A DNA stretch of 47,314 nucleotides from CAYFFO01 sp964342485 (lineage in GTDB: Bacteria > Chloroflexota > Dehalococcoidia > Lucifugimonadales > CAJWER01). Below, in pieces: positions 44,627 to 47,314 of this stretch; positions within the stretch are counted from its first letter, which is position 1, and each line of letters begins with the position of its first letter. The translations under genes were made by a program, and so were the position numbers. The stretch is from contig CAYFFO010000015.1 in assembly GCA_964342485.1 (NCBI GenBank), positions 1-47,314 on the forward strand, written 5' to 3'. The notes under the pieces are model-generated. The model was not told the origin of the DNA. It worked only from the letters and a program-made list of their open reading frames with translations, and did not search any database.

Positions 44627-45223
44627 CTAGTTATCTAAACTTTTCTGTTTTAAACCTGTCAATTTCTCAATATATTTTCCGAGTATATCTACCTCGATAT
44701 TAACTTCATCGCCTACCTTGTAGGAGTTTATAATTGTGTGTTCATATGTATGAGGAACTATGGTCACGGAAAATCTTATACCCTCACAGTTTACAACTGT
44801 GAGACTAACACCGTCCACAGCTATAAATCCTTTTTCAACCACATATCTATTAAGTTGTAGAGATGAGGTGATCGAAATAAAAAGCGCATCGTCCTGAGTA
44901 TCTATGGATTCTACTGTCCCTGTCGAGTCAACATGACCTTGAACAATATGACCGTTCAATCGGCCATCAACTAAAATAGCTCTTTCAAGGTTTACAATAC
45001 TTCCACTTTTTAGTCTTCCAAGATTACTGCGTTTCAGTGTTTCTGGTACTACATTTACTGATATCCCATTATCTTTTAATTCAGTGACTGTTAAGCACGT
45101 CCCGTTCAATGATAAGCTGTCTCCTATTTTGAGACCTTCTCTGACAATTTCACCTTGAAACATCAGGCTATCTTGACTTACTTCAGTAATTAAACCAATT
45201 TCTTCTATTATTCCTGTAAACAT
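44627..45223 (-). CDS. ribE: Riboflavin synthase, alpha chain
   Basis: A 198-residue protein with two lumazine-binding repeats. It begins with the invariant MFTGIIEEIG and has LNGTCLTVTEL in the first half and VDGVSLTVVNC in the second, which is the expected internal duplication. It dismutates two lumazine molecules into riboflavin. In the operon it lies between ribD, 27 bases upstream, and ribBA. Confidence 0.95.
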   Translation of the reverse strand: MFTGIIEEIGLITEVSQDSLMFQGEIVREGLKIGDSLSLNGTCLTVTELKDNGISVNVVPETLKRSNLGRLKSGSIVNLERAILVDGRLNGHIVQGHVDSTGTVESIDTQDDALFISITSSLQLNRYVVEKGFIAVDGVSLTVVNCEGIRFSVTIVPHTYEHTIINSYKVGDEVNIEVDILGKYIEKLTGLKQKSLDN

Positions 45224-45250
45224 TATTAGTTGATATCCCTAGTTAATACT

Positions 45251-46333
45251 TTAACAATATCCTATAACAGCTATATCTCTGCCGTATTTTTCCCAACGGA
45301 TCCTATTTAATTGTAAAGAGTCCTGAAGTCTTTCAAAACCAAGACCTGAAACAGGTGTGAGAGCATCAGTACCACCAATTATTACAGGTGATACAAAAGC
45401 TATGACCTTATCTATCAATCCATTGTCAAACATAGACCCCAAAAGGGTTGATCCGCCTTCAACCAAAAGACTGGTTATTTTTTTGTTTTTTGCTAAATAA
45501 CTCATAAGCCGATCCAAATCTACCTGTCCATTTTCGTTTGGCAAAACAATTTTTTCCACCTCAGAATTAGCGATATTATCGCCTTCAGAATTCTCTTCTT
45601 GTGAAGTTGCTAAAACAACTTCACCCGGTGGGGCCATTATCCTTGACCCAATCGGCAATCGACATTTGCTATCAACCACAATTCTTAATGGCTGAGAAGG
45701 CAAAGGAACACCGGATTTATCCCTGGCTGTCAGATACGGATCATCCATTAAAACAGTGTTTATACCAACCATAATCGCATCTGAAGATTTTCTTAACCTG
45801 TGTACATGACGACGCGCCTTATCCCCTGAAATCCACTGTGAATCACCTGACCTGGTAGCTATTTTACCGTCAAGACTCATAGCAAACTTAGCAGTCACGA
45901 AAGGCAGACCCGTTTTTACAAATTTAACATACGCTTCCAAAAGTTTACGAACTCGACCTTCACTCTCTCCCAAAATAGTTCGTAACCCTGCATTATCAAA
46001 CTGTTTCATCCCACCTCCAACGACATTAGGGTTTGGATCCAACATTGCTGCGTGAACTTCAATTATACCGGCGTCTATTATTGCTTGAGAGCACGGTGGT
46101 GTACGCCCTTGATGATTACATGGCTCTAATGTTGAATACAAAGCAGCTCCGCGTGAAGATGATCCTGCTTGTTTAAGTGCTACTATCTCAGCATGACTAT
46201 CACCTGCCGGTTGGGTGAAGCCTTCGCCGACAACCTCACCATTTTTGACTATAACCGCCCCGACCGGAGGGTTTGGATTAGTATTACCCGCCGCCAGTCT
46301 AGCAAGCTCAATTGCATGTGACATATATCCCAT
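45251..46333 (-). CDS. ribD: Riboflavin biosynthesis deaminase/reductase
   Basis: A 360-residue bifunctional enzyme. The N-terminal deaminase domain has the zinc ligands H47 and the proton-shuttling E49 (SHAEI), C72 and C81 in EPCNHQGRTPPC. The C-terminal reductase domain begins around residue 147 (VTAKFAMSLDGKIATRSGDS) and contains LLVEGGSTLLGSM. It converts the pyrimidine from GTP opening into the ribitylamino intermediate. Starts at ATG 46333; an internal Met4 is an alternative. It follows dcd by 9 bases. Confidence 0.95.
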   Translation of the reverse strand: MGYMSHAIELARLAAGNTNPNPPVGAVIVKNGEVVGEGFTQPAGDSHAEIVALKQAGSSSRGAALYSTLEPCNHQGRTPPCSQAIIDAGIIEVHAAMLDPNPNVVGGGMKQFDNAGLRTILGESEGRVRKLLEAYVKFVKTGLPFVTAKFAMSLDGKIATRSGDSQWISGDKARRHVHRLRKSSDAIMVGINTVLMDDPYLTARDKSGVPLPSQPLRIVVDSKCRLPIGSRIMAPPGEVVLATSQEENSEGDNIANSEVEKIVLPNENGQVDLDRLMSYLAKNKKITSLLVEGGSTLLGSMFDNGLIDKVIAFVSPVIIGGTDALTPVSGLGFERLQDSLQLNRIRWEKYGRDIAVIGYC

Positions 46334-46342
46334 TTCAATTAT

Positions 46343-46915
46343 CTATTGTTGTACCCGAAAATCTTTATGGATTTTACTAGCAGTGGGTAATTCTTGACCC
46401 TGATACTTACTACCTAGCTCGGAAGATCCGTATAAATTCTCTGCTGCTGTTGTTAGTCTTACATAAGAAATTTGTCCAATCTTCATTCCACTGTATAAAG
46501 TAACAGGCAAATTAGAGACATTACTTAGTTCCAAAGTTAAATTCCCTTTCCACCCTGGGTCTATATAACCGGCTGTTGAATGAATCAATAACCCTAGACG
46601 GCCAAGAGAGCTTTTACCTTCGAGCCGAGCAACCAAGTCATCCGGTAACTCAATATTCTCAAGTGTGCTTCCTAGTACAAATTCTCCAGGATGAAGCATA
46701 AAGGGGTTTGGATCATCAATTTCCACCATATCGGTAAGTCCATCTTGACTTTCCTTCACATCTATATAAGGCCTACGTGAATTCCGAAAAACGAGTATTT
46801 TGGAATCAAGATGCACGTCTACACTAGCAGGTTGAATACAGCCCTCTCCAAGTGGAGAAATGACGATTCTACCTTTTTTAATCTCTTCCTTAATAGTTCG
46901 GTCACTAAGTACCAT
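46343..46915 (-). CDS. dcd: dCTP deaminase, likely bifunctional (dCTP to dUMP)
   Basis: A 190-residue protein with QPASVDVHLD, LHPGEFVLGSTLE, the active-site segment LEGKSSLGRLGLLIHSTAG and IDPGWKGNLTLELSN. It is the same length as, and strikingly similar to, Mycobacterium tuberculosis Dcd, which both deaminates dCTP and removes pyrophosphate, giving dUMP directly. The shared HSTAG.IDPG stretch supports the bifunctional form over the E. coli type. It is the first gene of the operon dcd-ribD-ribE-ribBA-ribH; no FMN riboswitch is seen upstream. Confidence 0.92.
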   Translation of the reverse strand: MVLSDRTIKEEIKKGRIVISPLGEGCIQPASVDVHLDSKILVFRNSRRPYIDVKESQDGLTDMVEIDDPNPFMLHPGEFVLGSTLENIELPDDLVARLEGKSSLGRLGLLIHSTAGYIDPGWKGNLTLELSNVSNLPVTLYSGMKIGQISYVRLTTAAENLYGSSELGSKYQGQELPTASKIHKDFRVQQ

Positions 46916-47028
46916 TTTCCCTCCATTTATTGATCAATTTGACACCCTTATTGATAGCTAAGTGAAATATATTTATATATTACACCGTTATCTTAAATGA
47001 GGATACATAGCTATTTTCCTATGTTCTC

Positions 47029-47057
47029 TTGGTGATTGTATATTGATAGATTATAAT
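47029..47057 (+). promoter_or_regulatory. Candidate promoter of the repeat-protein gene, nearly leaderless
   Basis: TTGGTG (47029-47034) and a perfect TATAAT (47052-47057) are separated by 17 bases. The ATG at 47070 is only 12 bases after the -10 box, so the transcript would have a leader of about 6 bases and no room for a normal ribosome binding site. Confidence 0.5.
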
Positions 47058-47069
47058 AGCTACCAAAAC

Positions 47070-47314
47070 ATGAACTTCACAAGAAAATCGTCACGATCCT
47101 GCCTATCCCTAAGAATAGTACTTGGCCATATAACGTCCCACAAAAAATGGGTTTACATGGGCTTGGTATTCGCATTTTTGTCCTTAATGACAACGATGCC
47201 ATCGACCACCAAACTAGTTCATGCTGACCACGGCGACGAAGATTCTCATGACTCAAGGTTCTCTGCACATGGTGATGCTTCTCATGACTCAAGGTTCTCA
47301 GCACATGGTGATGC
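47070..47314 (+). CDS. Secreted protein with His/Asp-rich 12-residue repeats, partial at right edge
   Basis: Reading from ATG 47070 gives 81 codons open to the window edge. The start has a basic region (MNFTRKSSRSC and SHKKW), a hydrophobic core (VYMGLVFAFLSLMTTMP) and a likely cleavage site after KLVHA, so the protein should be exported by Sec. The mature part begins DHGDEDSHD and then repeats the unit SHDSRFSAHGDA, seen nearly twice before the sequence ends. Each unit has two His and two Asp, which could bind divalent metal. No family recognised. The signal-peptide reading frame is chosen over the antisense ORF in the same stretch. Confidence 0.6.
   Translation, partial: MNFTRKSSRSCLSLRIVLGHITSHKKWVYMGLVFAFLSLMTTMPSTTKLVHADHGDEDSHDSRFSAHGDASHDSRFSAHGD
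47244..47314 (+). repeat. 36-base tandem repeat inside the right-edge gene
   Basis: One full 36-base unit (47244-47279) and 35 bases of a second (47280-47314) match with a single mismatch and no spacer. The array is in frame, encodes 12 residues per unit, and continues past the window. Confidence 0.85.

Noticed and set aside
46916..47069. Possible FMN riboswitch before the rib operon
   Set aside because: The 154-base gap is too AT-rich and lacks the conserved RFN element blocks on either strand.
47077..47304. 75-codon minus-strand frame with His-rich text
   Set aside because: It is the antisense of the repeat array; the plus strand has a promoter, ATG and signal peptide.
47244..47314. 36-base repeats resembling a CRISPR array
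   Set aside because: Units are directly adjacent with no spacers, in frame, and encode part of an exported protein.

Overview
The window is AT-rich bacterial DNA, almost certainly from a metagenome assembly: it holds one 100-N scaffold gap whose two flanks share an identical 55-base overlap. Gene content suggests an uncultured, probably marine, Chloroflexota of the SAR202/Dehalococcoidia type. The reasons are many paralogous catabolic enzymes (Gfo/Idh/MocA oxidoreductases, dihydrodipicolinate-synthase-like and HpcH/HpaI aldolases, M19 dipeptidase, D-aminoacylase), a DUF1501/DUF1800 pair, an actinobacterial-like Dcd and CysO-like carrier, and frequent TTG/GTG starts. This placement is inference from gene content, not phylogeny. 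No rRNA, tRNA, CRISPR array, transposase or phage gene was found.

Layout. 1-8.1 kb: a partial D-aminoacylase, a DUF805 membrane protein, the first of five 'LFIDD' beta-propeller proteins, a YHS-pirin pair, an Eis-like acetyltransferase, an M19 dipeptidase-like protein with altered metal ligands, and a Gfo/Idh/MocA oxidoreductase. 8.2-14.2 kb: a tight six-gene operon that looks like a lipid-modification pathway. It encodes a membrane protein, a diiron acyl-ACP-desaturase-like protein, a cyclopropane-fatty-acid-synthase family methyltransferase, a coclaurine-N-methyltransferase-like methyltransferase, an FAD amine-oxidase-like protein and DUF1365. 14.2-24.6 kb: a carbohydrate-type island with four more LFIDD propeller proteins, a small protein of likely beta-sandwich fold translationally coupled to one of them, two paralogous alpha/beta hydrolases, a lipoprotein and a second Gfo/Idh/MocA gene (split by the scaffold gap).

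24.7-34.7 kb: TatD, a Yip1-like membrane protein, an anchorless signal peptidase I, a cluster of one HpcH/HpaI aldolase and two DHDPS-family genes, an HExxH protein, thioredoxin reductase, an SDR, a CysO-like sulfur carrier and threonine synthase. 35.0-38.7 kb: a DUF1501-DUF1800-NHL operon behind a recognisable promoter. 38.9-42.8 kb: a third Gfo/Idh/MocA gene with a class V aminotransferase, and a TIM-barrel glycosidase-like protein. 42.9-46.9 kb: a complete riboflavin operon (dcd-ribD-ribE-ribBA-ribH). The right edge begins a secreted protein made of His/Asp-rich 12-residue repeats.

How it fits together: the LFIDD proteins, oxidoreductases, hydrolases and aldolases look like modules for taking apart unusual sugars or sugar acids from dissolved organic matter. 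The lipid operon and the five-member LFIDD family are the strongest candidates for undescribed systems.
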